From Ensifer adhaerens (lineage in GTDB: Bacteria > Pseudomonadota > Alphaproteobacteria > Rhizobiales > Rhizobiaceae), in assembly GCA_900215285.1 (NCBI GenBank), contig OCMG01000004.1:186001-250000 (forward strand): a stretch of DNA of 64,000 nt, read 5' to 3'. Positions within the stretch are counted from its first letter, which is position 1, and each line of letters starts with the position of its first letter. The notes below the pieces were generated by a model. That model did not search any database, had not been told where the DNA came from, and saw nothing but the letters and a program-made list of their open reading frames with translations. The position numbers and the translations under genes were made by a program. Shown here in pieces: positions 10,135-17,937 of the stretch.

Positions 10135-10299
10135 GGGAAACTCGCAATGCAGCCGCCTGATCCGAAGCGGAAGCGGCTTGTTCATACAGTTGTTATGTAG
10201 GAACAGTTTTGACCGCATTGCAACATAAGAACCACCCGAAAAGCGGCGGAAACGGGTGATGCAGCGTTCACAGAAGCGGTTGGGCGATGACCATCGACC

Positions 10300-10746
10300 T
10301 CATCGCGGCGGTTGCGCGGTTCGGGCGGGCGATTGACGGGAGATTTCCAGATCGGCGCCGAAATGCGCCGCGGCATCACGCAGAATCGCTTTCAGCCTGT
10401 CGAGCGCCGGACGCAGGGTTGCCTCACCCGCCGCTTCCGGAATTCGCCCCGCATCCTTGGGATAGCGATACGTCGTGGCATAGGCGGTCAGAAAGGCGAG
10501 ACCCATAAAACTCTGCCTGAACGGATTTTCGCTCGGCAAAAGGTCTATCAGAACGTCGATGCGGTGGCTGTCCTTGCGTTCGACCCGAATGTTTTCGGAT
10601 GTCAAAAGCGCCAGCAGGATTTTCTCGGCAGCCTGTTGCGCGTGATAGGCGTCGTAGCGATTGCCGATGCTGGAAAGGGCCCCGGCGGCCTCAATATCCT
10701 GCGCAGCGAGCCGCAAGGCGCTGGCGATGTGCAGTTCAGCGGACAT
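10300..10746 (-). CDS. HEPN-domain protein, probable toxin of an MNT/HEPN pair
   Basis: A 148-residue helical protein. It carries the HEPN RNase-type motif R-x4-H (Arg30, His35 in NRYDAYHAQQAAEK), followed by the helix EKILLALL typical of HEPN proteins paired with minimal nucleotidyltransferases. Its start ATG overlaps the 3' end of the MNT gene by 11 nt, the usual coupled arrangement. In characterised HepT/MntA systems the HEPN protein is an RNase silenced by AMPylation of a tyrosine just after the histidine (RX4HXY); here that place is Gln37, although Tyr31 and Tyr34 flank the motif. Toxin function is inferred from family and context. Confidence 0.8.
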   Translation of the reverse strand: MSAELHIASALRLAAQDIEAAGALSSIGNRYDAYHAQQAAEKILLALLTSENIRVERKDSHRIDVLIDLLPSENPFRQSFMGLAFLTAYATTYRYPKDAGRIPEAAGEATLRPALDRLKAILRDAAAHFGADLEISRQSPARTAQPPR

Positions 10747-11095
10747 CCAGAACCACGCCGTCCTCGACAATGTGGCTTGTAGCCGAATTGGCGACGGCCA
10801 GGTCGTCCTTGAATTCGGAAAGCCGGACAAACGAGACATCCGCGTAAACGCCCGAGCCCTCCTGCACCGTCCAGCCAAAGAGGGGCGCGAAGATATGCTC
10901 CGGAGCGCTGTCAGGCACGACAACCTTCAGGTCCCAATCGCTCGTGTTGGTAGCCTCGCCGCGCGCGCGGCTTCCGTAGAGAATGATATCGATCGGGGTA
11001 CAGGTCGCCTGGATGCGCGAAATAAGTTCAGAGAGCTCCGGAAACTTGTCCGAAGGCTCCACCCTTCCCCCGAGAAATTTCTCAACGACGCCCAT
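10736..11095 (-). CDS. Minimal nucleotidyltransferase (MNT), probable antitoxin
   Basis: A 119-residue single-domain nucleotidyltransferase. The family motif GSx10DxD is intact: Gly41-Ser42 and Asp53/Asp55 in GSRARGEATNTSDWDL; a third acidic residue, Asp86 in YADVSF, is well placed to complete the metal site. It precedes and overlaps the HEPN gene, so the order MNT-HEPN and the overlap match type VII-like toxin-antitoxin pairs in which the MNT protein AMPylates its HEPN partner. With all catalytic residues present it is probably active. There is a 69-nt gap to the stop of the YcaQ-like gene upstream. Confidence 0.82.
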   Translation of the reverse strand: MGVVEKFLGGRVEPSDKFPELSELISRIQATCTPIDIILYGSRARGEATNTSDWDLKVVVPDSAPEHIFAPLFGWTVQEGSGVYADVSFVRLSEFKDDLAVANSATSHIVEDGVVLDVR

Positions 11096-11164
11096 TGCAG
11101 CTCCTGAACCGCTCTCATTCTACCCCAACAGCGACCGAAAGACCAGTTTGCCGCCATCGGCGCA

Positions 11165-12364
11165 TCACGCGGCCGGGGCCAGCCAATCCTGCGCCAGCAC
11201 CACCTCTTCGACGCCTGCAAAGCGGGCGACGCGGCTCAATTCGGCCATCAGCTTGTCCATCCGCCCGGAGGAGGCGCGGACACCCTTCTCCCACCAGAGC
11301 TTGCGGACATTGAGCACGCCGCTCTTCCGGTCGGCCTTCATGTCGATGCGGCCGATCAGGCGGTCGCCTTCGAGCAGCGGGAAGACATAGTAGCCGTATT
11401 CGCGCTTCGGCTCGGGGACGTAGATCTCGATGCGGTAGCGGAAGCCGAAGAGGCGCTCGGCGCGGTCGCGGTCGCGCAAAAGCGGGTCGAAGGGGCTGAG
11501 AACACGCACCCGCGAGGGCGGCTCGGGCCAGTCATCCGGGTTGGCGGAGAGGCCACGGAAGGCGAAGGCGGCGCGCGGCTTGCCGCTATCGATGGGAGCG
11601 ATCTCCACCGGCTCCAGCTCGTCGCGATGGGCCATCACCCAGGCCTTCGCCTCTTCCGGCGAGACCAGCGCGAAGAAGGCGGCGATCTCGCCATGGGTGG
11701 CAAAGCCGAGCCGTGTCAGCGCCGCGCGGCAGGCCCAGTCGACAAAGGCCTCGTGGCTCACTTCCGGCTCGCGCGCATGGGCCGGGATCACGCGCTCCGT
11801 CAGGTCATAGACCTTCTGGAAATTCTCGCGCCGCGAAATCGCGAGCTTGCCCGTGTGCCAGTAGAATTCCAGCGCGGTCTTGGAAGGATGCCATTCCCAC
11901 CAGCCCCCGGACTTGTGATCCTCCGGCTTCACCTCGCGCGTCAGCAATTCGCCGCCCTCGCGAATGCGCGCCATGGTCTCCTCGAACGCGCTGTCGAACC
12001 CCTCCCCCTGCCATTTCGCCCAGCGCGCGCGCATCGAGGCTTCCTTGCGGACGAAACGATGCTTCCAATAGGGAAAGAATTCCACCGGCAGGATCGAGGC
12101 GTCATGCGTCCAATGCTCAAACAGCCGCCGATCCTCCTCGATCAGCCTGCGCAGATGCTCGCGATCGAAGGTCTGGTTGCGCGAAAAGACGATCTGCTCA
12201 TGCGCCCGCACCACCGTGGCGATACTGTCCACCTGCACGAAGCCGAGATCGTGGATGAGCTGGTAGAGCCCTTCCCGGTCGAGCGTGCGGCCGGGATGGG
12301 CAGAGAGGCCCTGGCAGGCGAGGAAGATGCGGCGGGCGGTGAGGTTGGGGATGGGTGTGGGCAT
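11165..12364 (-). CDS. YcaQ-family winged-helix DNA glycosylase (interstrand-crosslink/alkylation repair)
   Basis: A 399-residue protein of the HTH_42/AlkZ-YcaQ superfamily, which excises bulky N-alkylated bases and unhooks interstrand crosslinks. The short catalytic motif is Q-V-D (Gln44-Val45-Asp46 in FVQVDSI), the Q-hydrophobic-D form typical of the YcaQ/AlkX branch rather than the Q-x-Q of Streptomyces AlkZ. Further family blocks are FEHWTHDASILP and SPFDPLLRDRDR. ATG 12364 gives MPTPIPNLTARR. Base composition is high-GC, like the host core. It shares a promoter region with the divergent zinc-ribbon/HEPN gene to its right. Confidence 0.85.
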   Translation of the reverse strand: MPTPIPNLTARRIFLACQGLSAHPGRTLDREGLYQLIHDLGFVQVDSIATVVRAHEQIVFSRNQTFDREHLRRLIEEDRRLFEHWTHDASILPVEFFPYWKHRFVRKEASMRARWAKWQGEGFDSAFEETMARIREGGELLTREVKPEDHKSGGWWEWHPSKTALEFYWHTGKLAISRRENFQKVYDLTERVIPAHAREPEVSHEAFVDWACRAALTRLGFATHGEIAAFFALVSPEEAKAWVMAHRDELEPVEIAPIDSGKPRAAFAFRGLSANPDDWPEPPSRVRVLSPFDPLLRDRDRAERLFGFRYRIEIYVPEPKREYGYYVFPLLEGDRLIGRIDMKADRKSGVLNVRKLWWEKGVRASSGRMDKLMAELSRVARFAGVEEVVLAQDWLAPAA

Positions 12365-12394
12365 GAGGCATTAAGGCATATGTTCTTGATTTGT

Positions 12395-12441
12395 TCAACT
12401 ACAGTTTCTATGTCATTAATAACATTACCGCAGGTAGTTGA
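12395..12441. promoter_or_regulatory. Inverted repeat in the AT-rich divergent promoter region
   Basis: Two perfect 8-bp arms, TCAACTAC (12395-12402) and GTAGTTGA (12434-12441), are separated by 31 bp of AT-rich DNA. They lie between the leftward ycaQ-like gene (start 12364) and the rightward zinc-ribbon/HEPN gene (start 12546). The site could be a regulator-binding dyad or a chance palindrome; nothing else in the region identifies the binding protein. Confidence 0.3.
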
Positions 12442-12545
12442 CGCACTATTTGTTGCTCTCAGGCCGGGAAATTTACATAATCTTGCGGGCAGGAAACTTG
12501 CGGCGTCCTTTCCAAAGGCGCCTCACACAATCTAAATGGTGGAAT

Positions 12546-13736
12546 ATGGCATTGTATGAAGAGGACTTCAGAGAGATCGCCCATTGCGGGGGACAGGCTA
12601 CATTCAACATCCGATGTGACGCTGATGGCAACCTAAGTGTCTCTATGGGCTTTACCCACTCGAGTCCTGGTCCGGCTGCGTGGGTCGGAATCTATGCGTT
12701 AGAATATAACGCCCAGCCAGTGATGGATTTTGTCATGGGCGGGATCGGACAGGGTTTTACGCCTCCAAGGCCACAGGGCTGTTGGCCCGTATTTCTTGGG
12801 TCTGATTCCCATATGAAGTGGGGGCATAAATGCCCGAGGTGCGATGGCGACTTTAGAAACTCGCATCACACTGCAATCTATCCGATGAGTTGTCCATATT
12901 GCGGGCTTAAAGCAGAAGCTCACAACTTTCTCACTCCCGCTCAGCGTCGGTACGTAGGCCACTACATGAATACGCTTATGCAAGCTTTTAAGACTGACAT
13001 GGAGCCAAATACCGAGAAACAAATTGTGATAGACATGGATGAACTGGCCGATCAAGAGCCAGACATGAGGCCCGATTTTTACTATGCATCAGAGTCACAG
13101 CAAACTCGTTACAACTGCGAAAAATGTGACGAGTTCAACGACATTCGTGGTCTTTACGGTTATTGTGCTGGGTGCAGCTACAGAAATAATGCTTCAGCTT
13201 ACAAAGCAAACTTGGGTGAGCTGCGCGAGAAGATAAACAACGGATCAATCAGTCCAAGCGATGCGGTTCGGACTGCCGTCTCAAAATTCGATGCTTGTTG
13301 TCGAGATATTCTTTCTCAAGTGACCAAAAGAGTTCCTATGAAATCAGCGCGTGTGAGAGACTTCGAGCGCCTCAAATTTCATGATATATGCAATAATGTT
13401 TTTAAACGCCTCAAGCCAATGGTCGATATTGATCTGCTTCGAGGAGTGTCTGCTTCCGATGAGCTCTTTCTTACTATGATGCTGCACCGACGCCACATCT
13501 ATGAACATAATGATGGTGTGATGGATGAACGATATGTCCGTGAAAGCGGAGACGCTGAAGCGAAGGAAGGCGTTCTCTTACGAGAAACCAAAGAAAATGC
13601 TCACAAACTGCTCGGTCTCCTGATGCGGATGGTCGAAAACATGCAAGCTGACTTCCATGAAATTTTTCCACTCACCATGTGGCCCGTCGAAAACGCTGAA
13701 GAAGCGCGCCGACGACAATCCTCGCGCTCAACATAA
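12546..13736 (+). CDS. Zinc-ribbon protein with C-terminal HEPN-like domain (function unknown)
   Basis: A 396-residue protein not recognised as a named family. Two treble-clef/zinc-ribbon-like units are visible: C96-x2-C99 with C116-x2-C119, and C191-x2-C194 with C207-x2-C210. The C-terminal third (about 235-370) is helical and holds RRHIYEHNDG (Arg315/Arg316, His321, Asn322), i.e. the R-x4-H pattern of HEPN ribonucleases, followed by MDERYV and a SGD stretch that recur in uncharacterised HEPN-like proteins. Codon use is visibly AT-richer than all neighbours, suggesting transfer. ATG 12546 is preceded by GGTGGA; an open frame continues upstream to 12438 but lacks a comparable site. A defence or RNA-surveillance role is inference only. 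Confidence 0.6.
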   Translation: MALYEEDFREIAHCGGQATFNIRCDADGNLSVSMGFTHSSPGPAAWVGIYALEYNAQPVMDFVMGGIGQGFTPPRPQGCWPVFLGSDSHMKWGHKCPRCDGDFRNSHHTAIYPMSCPYCGLKAEAHNFLTPAQRRYVGHYMNTLMQAFKTDMEPNTEKQIVIDMDELADQEPDMRPDFYYASESQQTRYNCEKCDEFNDIRGLYGYCAGCSYRNNASAYKANLGELREKINNGSISPSDAVRTAVSKFDACCRDILSQVTKRVPMKSARVRDFERLKFHDICNNVFKRLKPMVDIDLLRGVSASDELFLTMMLHRRHIYEHNDGVMDERYVRESGDAEAKEGVLLRETKENAHKLLGLLMRMVENMQADFHEIFPLTMWPVENAEEARRRQSSRST

Positions 13737-13870
13737 AGTTCGAAATCACTCAATAGATTTGCACAATATCTCAATCTGCACTTAGGGCGACTACCCCCGA
13801 ACAAAACCCACCCCCTGCCCGTCATAGCCAAAACCGATTATGATCGACGCAGTTTCCGGAGGGCGGGGCG

Positions 13871-14005
13871 ATGTGGGATTTTGATATTGGCGGGACGATT
13901 GGCATCATGGCGCGGACGATGCCGTTCATTCTTTTGCGCATGGCGGTCTATTTCGGCATGACGCTGGCCTATAGCGCCGGCACCGGCGGCACTCAGGCGA
14001 CGTGA
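13871..14005 (+). pseudogene. 44-codon remnant of a membrane-protein gene
   Basis: A short reading frame encoding MWDFDIGGTIGIMARTMP, then a hydrophobic helix (FILLRMAVYFGMTLAYSA), ending at a TGA at 14003. High-GC codon use matches the core genome, unlike the adjacent zinc-ribbon gene. A GGAGG-like site lies just upstream (13858-13863). It reads like the N-terminal helix of a longer integral membrane protein whose remainder is lost, and its last 13 nt overlap the end of the convergent DUF1284 gene. It may alternatively be a genuine one-helix protein; remnant is my preferred reading. Confidence 0.45.
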
Positions 14006-14493
14006 GCGCCTTTGAGCAGCGTTTCAGCAAACCCGCTTCCCGCAATCTCGTCGCACACCGCCCGCCAGCGGCAGAGGCCGCAGGCGCTGCGGCTTTCGCC
14101 GGTGAGGAAGGCGGCGCGGAGTTTCGCGACCTTTTCCGCGTCGAGCGTGAAGGCTTCGTTCAGGCCGTGACCCAGCACGGCGATGGTGGCTTTCTCGGCC
14201 ATGTCATCCAGCGCGGCGGTCTCCGGCTTGGCGCAATCGTGGTTGCAGGCGGCGCGGTCGGCTTGGGTGAGAGCGGCACAGATGTCGTCGGGGCCGGGAT
14301 GGAGAATGACTTTGGCGCCGGCGTTGATGCGCTGCACGACCGCGGTCATGTTCTCGACGAAGGCGGGCGTGTAGCCGAGGCCCTTGTAGGTGAGCAGACA
14401 GAGGAAATGGTGGCCGCGCAGGCGCACGGGGCCTGCCCCACCTCTGGCCTCGTCCACTGCGTCGCAACATGGTTCTGTTTGCAAACGGTCCAT
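13993..14493 (-). CDS. DUF1284 protein, probable iron-sulfur binder
   Basis: A 166-residue protein with the DUF1284 hallmarks: RLRGHHFLCLLTYKG near residue 25, then cysteines in DDICAAL and AACNHDC, and the C-terminal cluster CGLCRWRAVC. The cysteine pattern is why the family is predicted to bind an iron-sulfur cluster; biochemical function is unknown. ATG 14493 starts MDRLQTEPCCDAV; the family core begins some 20 residues later, so the true start could be internal. It is divergent from bioM with only 45 nt between starts. Confidence 0.8.
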   Translation of the reverse strand: MDRLQTEPCCDAVDEARGGAGPVRLRGHHFLCLLTYKGLGYTPAFVENMTAVVQRINAGAKVILHPGPDDICAALTQADRAACNHDCAKPETAALDDMAEKATIAVLGHGLNEAFTLDAEKVAKLRAAFLTGESRSACGLCRWRAVCDEIAGSGFAETLLKGAHVA

Positions 14494-14538
14494 CCTTGGC
14501 TATAGACGCTTCCAGCTTGTCATGGAGACTGTAGCGCG

Positions 14539-15219
14539 TTGGACATCCGTTTTTCCGATTGCTCGGTGAAATTCAAGACGCATGTCGCGCTTCACCCGTT
14601 TTCGCTGGCGCTCACCGAACGGCGCATCGGGATCATCGGGCTCAACGGCTCGGGCAAGACGACCTTCGCCAAGCTGATCGACGGGCTGGTCAAGCCGACC
14701 TCCGGGACCGTGACGGTCAACGGGCTCGATACGTTGAAGGACGCCAAGGCGGTGCTTTCGGTCGCCGGCTTCATCTTCCAGAATCCGGCGCAGCAGCTCA
14801 TCATGCCGCAGGTGATGGAAGACATCGTCTTCGGGCTCAAGGCGCATGGGCTGGCGCAGGCGGAAGCCGAGGCGCGGGCGAAGGCGGCGCTTTCCCGCTT
14901 CGGCATCGAGGCGCTGGGGCCGCGCCGGGTGCATGAGCTTTCCGGCGGCGAATTGCAGCTGGCCGCCATTGCCAGCGTGTCTGCCACGGGGCCGGATATC
15001 CTCATCTTCGACGAGCCGGTGAACCAGCTGGATCTGAAGAACCGCAGGCGCGTGGTGGATGCGATCCATGCGCTTCCGGAACATGCCATCGTGATCAGTC
15101 ATGACTTGCCGCTGATCGAGGATTTCGACAGGGTGCTGGTGTTTCATGAAGGCCGGATCGTCTTCGACGGGCTGCCAGCCGAGGCCATTGCGCATTACCG
15201 GGAGGTCGCGGGATGCTGA
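14539..15219 (+). CDS. bioM: Biotin ECF transporter ATPase subunit BioM
   Basis: ABC ATPase of the biotin energy-coupling-factor importer. Walker A GLNGSGKTT (residues 34-42), Q-loop FQNPAQQ (~80-86), signature LSGGE (134-138), Walker B ILIFDEP (154-160) and the switch histidine in VISHDL are all present. The 226-residue length fits. Translation appears to start at TTG 14539 (MDIRFSDCSVKF). Its stop overlaps the bioN start by 7 nt, and bioY follows, giving the complete bioMNY operon known from rhizobia. It couples ATP hydrolysis through BioN to the substrate-binding BioY. Confidence 0.93.
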   Translation: MDIRFSDCSVKFKTHVALHPFSLALTERRIGIIGLNGSGKTTFAKLIDGLVKPTSGTVTVNGLDTLKDAKAVLSVAGFIFQNPAQQLIMPQVMEDIVFGLKAHGLAQAEAEARAKAALSRFGIEALGPRRVHELSGGELQLAAIASVSATGPDILIFDEPVNQLDLKNRRRVVDAIHALPEHAIVISHDLPLIEDFDRVLVFHEGRIVFDGLPAEAIAHYREVAGC

Positions 15220-15818
15220 CGAGCCTTTATGTCGAGGGCAATACGTTTCTGCACCGGCAGCGGCCGGGCGCGAAGCTGGCGCTGATCCTCGTTTTCGGGC
15301 TCGCGCTCTATTTCACCGAGCTTCTGGCCGTTCAGGCGGCCGCGGTGGCGTTGACGGGGGCGATCTATTTCGCCCTGCCGATGCCGTTTCGCGAGGCGAT
15401 CTATCGGCTGAAGCCGGTTCTGTTCACCATTGCCGTTCTGGGGCTGATCAATATCTGGCTGCTTTCGCCGCAGGAAGCGGCCGTCTCGACGCTCAGGCTG
15501 CTGGCCGTGGTGTTTCTGGCGGCCGCCGTGACTGCGACGACGCGGATTGCGGATTTCATGGAAACGATTACCTGGGCGCTCAAGCCTGCCGAAAGGCTGG
15601 GGATCGTGCGCGCCGCCGATGTCGGGCTCGCTTTGGGGCTTGTGCTTCGCTTCCTGCCAGATATCTTCGGACACTATGAGGCGCTGAAGCAAGCGCATGC
15701 GGCGCGAGGCATCCCGTTTCGTCCGTTGAGGGTGATCGGACCGCTGATCATTCTGACATTGAAGGATGCGGACGCGATTGCGAATGCGATCGACGCCAGG
15801 GGAATAAGGGGCCGCTAA
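15213..15818 (+). CDS. bioN: Biotin ECF transporter transmembrane coupling subunit BioN
   Basis: A 201-residue EcfT-type protein. Several hydrophobic helices (about residues 22-60, 65-110) are followed by the two cytoplasmic Ala-Arg-Gly motifs that insert into the ATPase grooves: AARGIPF and, at the very C-terminus, DARGIRG. These define EcfT coupling proteins. It starts with ATG inside the last codons of bioM and ends 33 nt before bioY, so the operon context fixes the substrate as biotin. Confidence 0.92.
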   Translation: MLTSLYVEGNTFLHRQRPGAKLALILVFGLALYFTELLAVQAAAVALTGAIYFALPMPFREAIYRLKPVLFTIAVLGLINIWLLSPQEAAVSTLRLLAVVFLAAAVTATTRIADFMETITWALKPAERLGIVRAADVGLALGLVLRFLPDIFGHYEALKQAHAARGIPFRPLRVIGPLIILTLKDADAIANAIDARGIRGR

Positions 15819-15851
15819 GCCTTTGGCCGGCCTCCACAAAGGAGAGAGATC

Positions 15852-16418
15852 ATGACCACCAAGGATATCGTGCTCGTGGCGCTGTTTGCCGCCATCATCG
15901 TGGTGCTCGGCTTCCTGCCGCCCATTACGATCCCGTTGATCGCCGCCGTGCCGATCACGGCGCAGTCAATGGGCGTCATGCTCGCAGGCTGCATCATCGG
16001 GGCCAGACGCGGGGCGGCGGCCTATGTGCTCGTCATCCTGATGGTCGCGGTGGGTCTGCCGGTTCTGTCCGGTGGTCGCGGGGGCCTCAGCGTCCTCATG
16101 GGCCCGACGGCCGGCTACATCGCCGGCTGGGTGTTCGGCGCCTTCGTAACAGGCCTGATCGCCGAACGCATGGTGCACGAAGGACATTCCGAAATGCGCC
16201 AGTATGCCGGCTTCTTCCTGGCCAGCATCGTGGGCGGCATCGCCGTGGTCTATGCCTGCGGGATCGCATGGCTGTGCATCTCGACCGGCACGCCCCTCGC
16301 CAAGGCGCTGGTCGGCAACCTCGCCTTCATTCCGGGCGATCTCATCAAGGCCGCCATGACGGCCATTGCGGCCCGCGCCGTGCTTACGGGCTATCCGTTG
16401 CTGCCGTCGCGGGCTTGA
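15852..16418 (+). CDS. bioY: Biotin transporter substrate-binding subunit BioY
   Basis: A 188-residue, six-helix integral membrane protein with the BioY signature region: FLPPITIPLIAAVPITAQS near residues 22-40 and GGRGGLSVLMGPTAGY near 75-90, which lines the biotin pocket. BioY gives substrate specificity and can work with BioMN. ATG 15852 has a strong AAGGAGAGAG site. Last gene of the bioMNY operon; a family-B palindromic element begins 20 nt after its stop and might serve as an end structure. Confidence 0.95.
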   Translation: MTTKDIVLVALFAAIIVVLGFLPPITIPLIAAVPITAQSMGVMLAGCIIGARRGAAAYVLVILMVAVGLPVLSGGRGGLSVLMGPTAGYIAGWVFGAFVTGLIAERMVHEGHSEMRQYAGFFLASIVGGIAVVYACGIAWLCISTGTPLAKALVGNLAFIPGDLIKAAMTAIAARAVLTGYPLLPSRA

Positions 16419-16437
16419 CGCGAGGGCACGGGCCGCT

Positions 16438-16621
16438 CCCCCTCTCTTGCGATTTCTGATGTTTAGCCTTCGGCTAAGCCATCGAAATCGCTTTCTCCCC
16501 CACCAAGGGGGAGATTGGAACTAGCGGCAGCGTCATCCTCCCCATCTCCCCCCTGGTGGGGGAGAAAGCAAAATCACGATCTTAGCCAAAGGCTAAGTCG
16601 TAGATTTTGCAAGAGAGGGGG
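16438..16621. repeat. Family-B palindromic element with terminal inverted repeats, copy 1
   Basis: A 184-bp element bounded by perfect 13-bp inverted ends (CCCCCTCTCTTGC and its complement). Inside are nested hairpins: a TTAGCC...GGCTAA stem near each end and the CTTTCTCCCCCACC / GGTGGGGGAGAAAG pair about the centre. A near-identical copy lies at 49128-49310. It fills most of the 302-nt gap between bioY and the histone-deacetylase-like gene. No reading frame. Likely a MITE-like or mosaic rhizobial intergenic element. Confidence 0.82.
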
Positions 16622-16720
16622 TCCGGGTCGCAGCCACAAATCGGGACAGGACTAGGCAAGCCCGGTCACAAAGCCCATCTAAGAAGATCTCCACCCCATC
16701 CATGACAAACAGGTTCCACC

Positions 16721-17653
16721 ATGACGACACGGCTTTACGAGCATGCGATCTTTCTGGAACACGAGGTTCCCGCCGGCCATCCGGAGCGGCCGGATCGGCT
16801 CAGGGCGCTGAACGAGGCGCTGAGCCATCCGAACTTTGCGCCGCTCGATCGGAAAGAGGCGCCGCAGGCGAATGAGGATTCGGTTCTGCTGGCCCACCCT
16901 GAGGAGCATCTCTTTGCCGTGATGCGGGCGATGCCGGAGGAAGAAGACGAGATCACCCAGCTGGAAAGCGACACCTATGCCGGCGTGAAGAGCCTGCAGG
17001 CCGCTTTTACCGGGATCGGCGGGGCGATGGCTGCGGTCGACGACGTGATCTCCGGCAGCCACGACAATGCCTTCGTCGCCTCGCGTCCGCCCGGTCATCA
17101 TGCCGAGCGGATGCGCGCCATGGGCTTCTGCTTCTTCAACAATGCCGCGATTGCCGCGCGTCATGCCCAACAGAAGCACGGGCTGGAGCGCATCGCGATC
17201 ATCGACTGGGACGTGCATCACGGCAACGGCACGCAGGACATCTTCGAGGCAGACCCGTCGGTGCTCTACTGCTCGACACATCAGATGCCGCTTTATCCCG
17301 GCACGGGCAAGAAGGACGAAACGGGCGTCGGCAATATCGTCAATGCGCCGCTCTCGGCCAATACGGGGTCCGATCATTTCCGCGAGGCCTTCAAGGACCG
17401 CGTGCTGCCGGCGATCCGCAATTTCTCGCCGGACCTGATCATCATTTCCGCCGGTTTCGACGCCCATCACCGCGATCCGCTGGCGCAGATCAATCTCGTG
17501 GCGGAGGATTTCGACTGGGCGACGGGGAAATTGATGGATATGGCAGGGGACTTTGCGAGCAACCGTCTCGTCAGCATCCTCGAAGGCGGCTATGACCTTC
17601 AGGGGCTGGCCGAATCGGCCGGCGCGCATATCTACAGGCTCATGAAAGGATGA
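16721..17653 (+). CDS. Histone deacetylase family (class II-like) amidohydrolase
   Basis: A 310-residue zinc-dependent deacetylase-superfamily enzyme. Catalytic histidines are in RPPGHH (His126, His127); zinc ligands are Asp164 and His166 in DWDVHHGNG, and Asp247 in SAGFDAHH; the catalytic-site tyrosine is likely in GGYDL near the C-terminus. Bacterial members deacetylate small amines, acetylpolyamines or proteins; the natural substrate cannot be told here. ATG 16721 begins [17 protein letters not shown]. The xseB start overlaps its stop, so the two genes are translationally coupled. Confidence 0.9.
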   Translation: MTTRLYEHAIFLEHEVPAGHPERPDRLRALNEALSHPNFAPLDRKEAPQANEDSVLLAHPEEHLFAVMRAMPEEEDEITQLESDTYAGVKSLQAAFTGIGGAMAAVDDVISGSHDNAFVASRPPGHHAERMRAMGFCFFNNAAIAARHAQQKHGLERIAIIDWDVHHGNGTQDIFEADPSVLYCSTHQMPLYPGTGKKDETGVGNIVNAPLSANTGSDHFREAFKDRVLPAIRNFSPDLIIISAGFDAHHRDPLAQINLVAEDFDWATGKLMDMAGDFASNRLVSILEGGYDLQGLAESAGAHIYRLMKG

Positions 17654-17910
17654 CCATGACGGACACCGCAAAACCGGCCGACATCAAGGGCCTTTCGTTT
17701 GAACAGGCCGTGGCAGAGCTCGAAAGCATCGTGTCGCGGCTGGAGCGCGGCGACGTTGCGCTCGACCAGTCGATTGCCATCTATGAGCGCGGCGAAGCGC
17801 TGAAGAAGCATTGCGAGACGTTGCTTTCGGCCGCAGAAGCCCGCATCGAGAAGATCCGTCTCGACCGCGCCGGCAAGCCGCAGGGCGTCGAGCCGCTGGA
17901 CGGGCAATAA
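17650..17910 (+). CDS. xseB: Exodeoxyribonuclease VII small subunit
   Basis: An 86-residue protein matching XseB: the helical core [19 protein letters not shown], then [19 protein letters not shown]. It binds the XseA large subunit to form the enzyme that degrades single-stranded DNA from both ends; xseA is not in this window. The first ATG (17650) overlaps the previous stop in ATGA; a second ATG two codons later (17656) is equally possible. In related genomes, as I recall, xseB lies directly before dxs; here the marR-emrAB and pirin genes separate them by 4.6 kb. Confidence 0.93.
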   Translation: MTMTDTAKPADIKGLSFEQAVAELESIVSRLERGDVALDQSIAIYERGEALKKHCETLLSAAEARIEKIRLDRAGKPQGVEPLDGQ

Positions 17911-17937
17911 GCCCGTCCGCCACCAAGCCTTTGGGGC

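Noticed and set aside
14494..14538. Possible BioR box before bioM (GGCTATAGAC)
   Set aside because: Only a weak match to the TTATCTATAA-type site; flanking bases do not fit.
16438..16621. Insertion sequence at the family-B element
   Set aside because: It has inverted ends but no transposase frame and no visible target duplication, so it is called a non-coding palindromic element.
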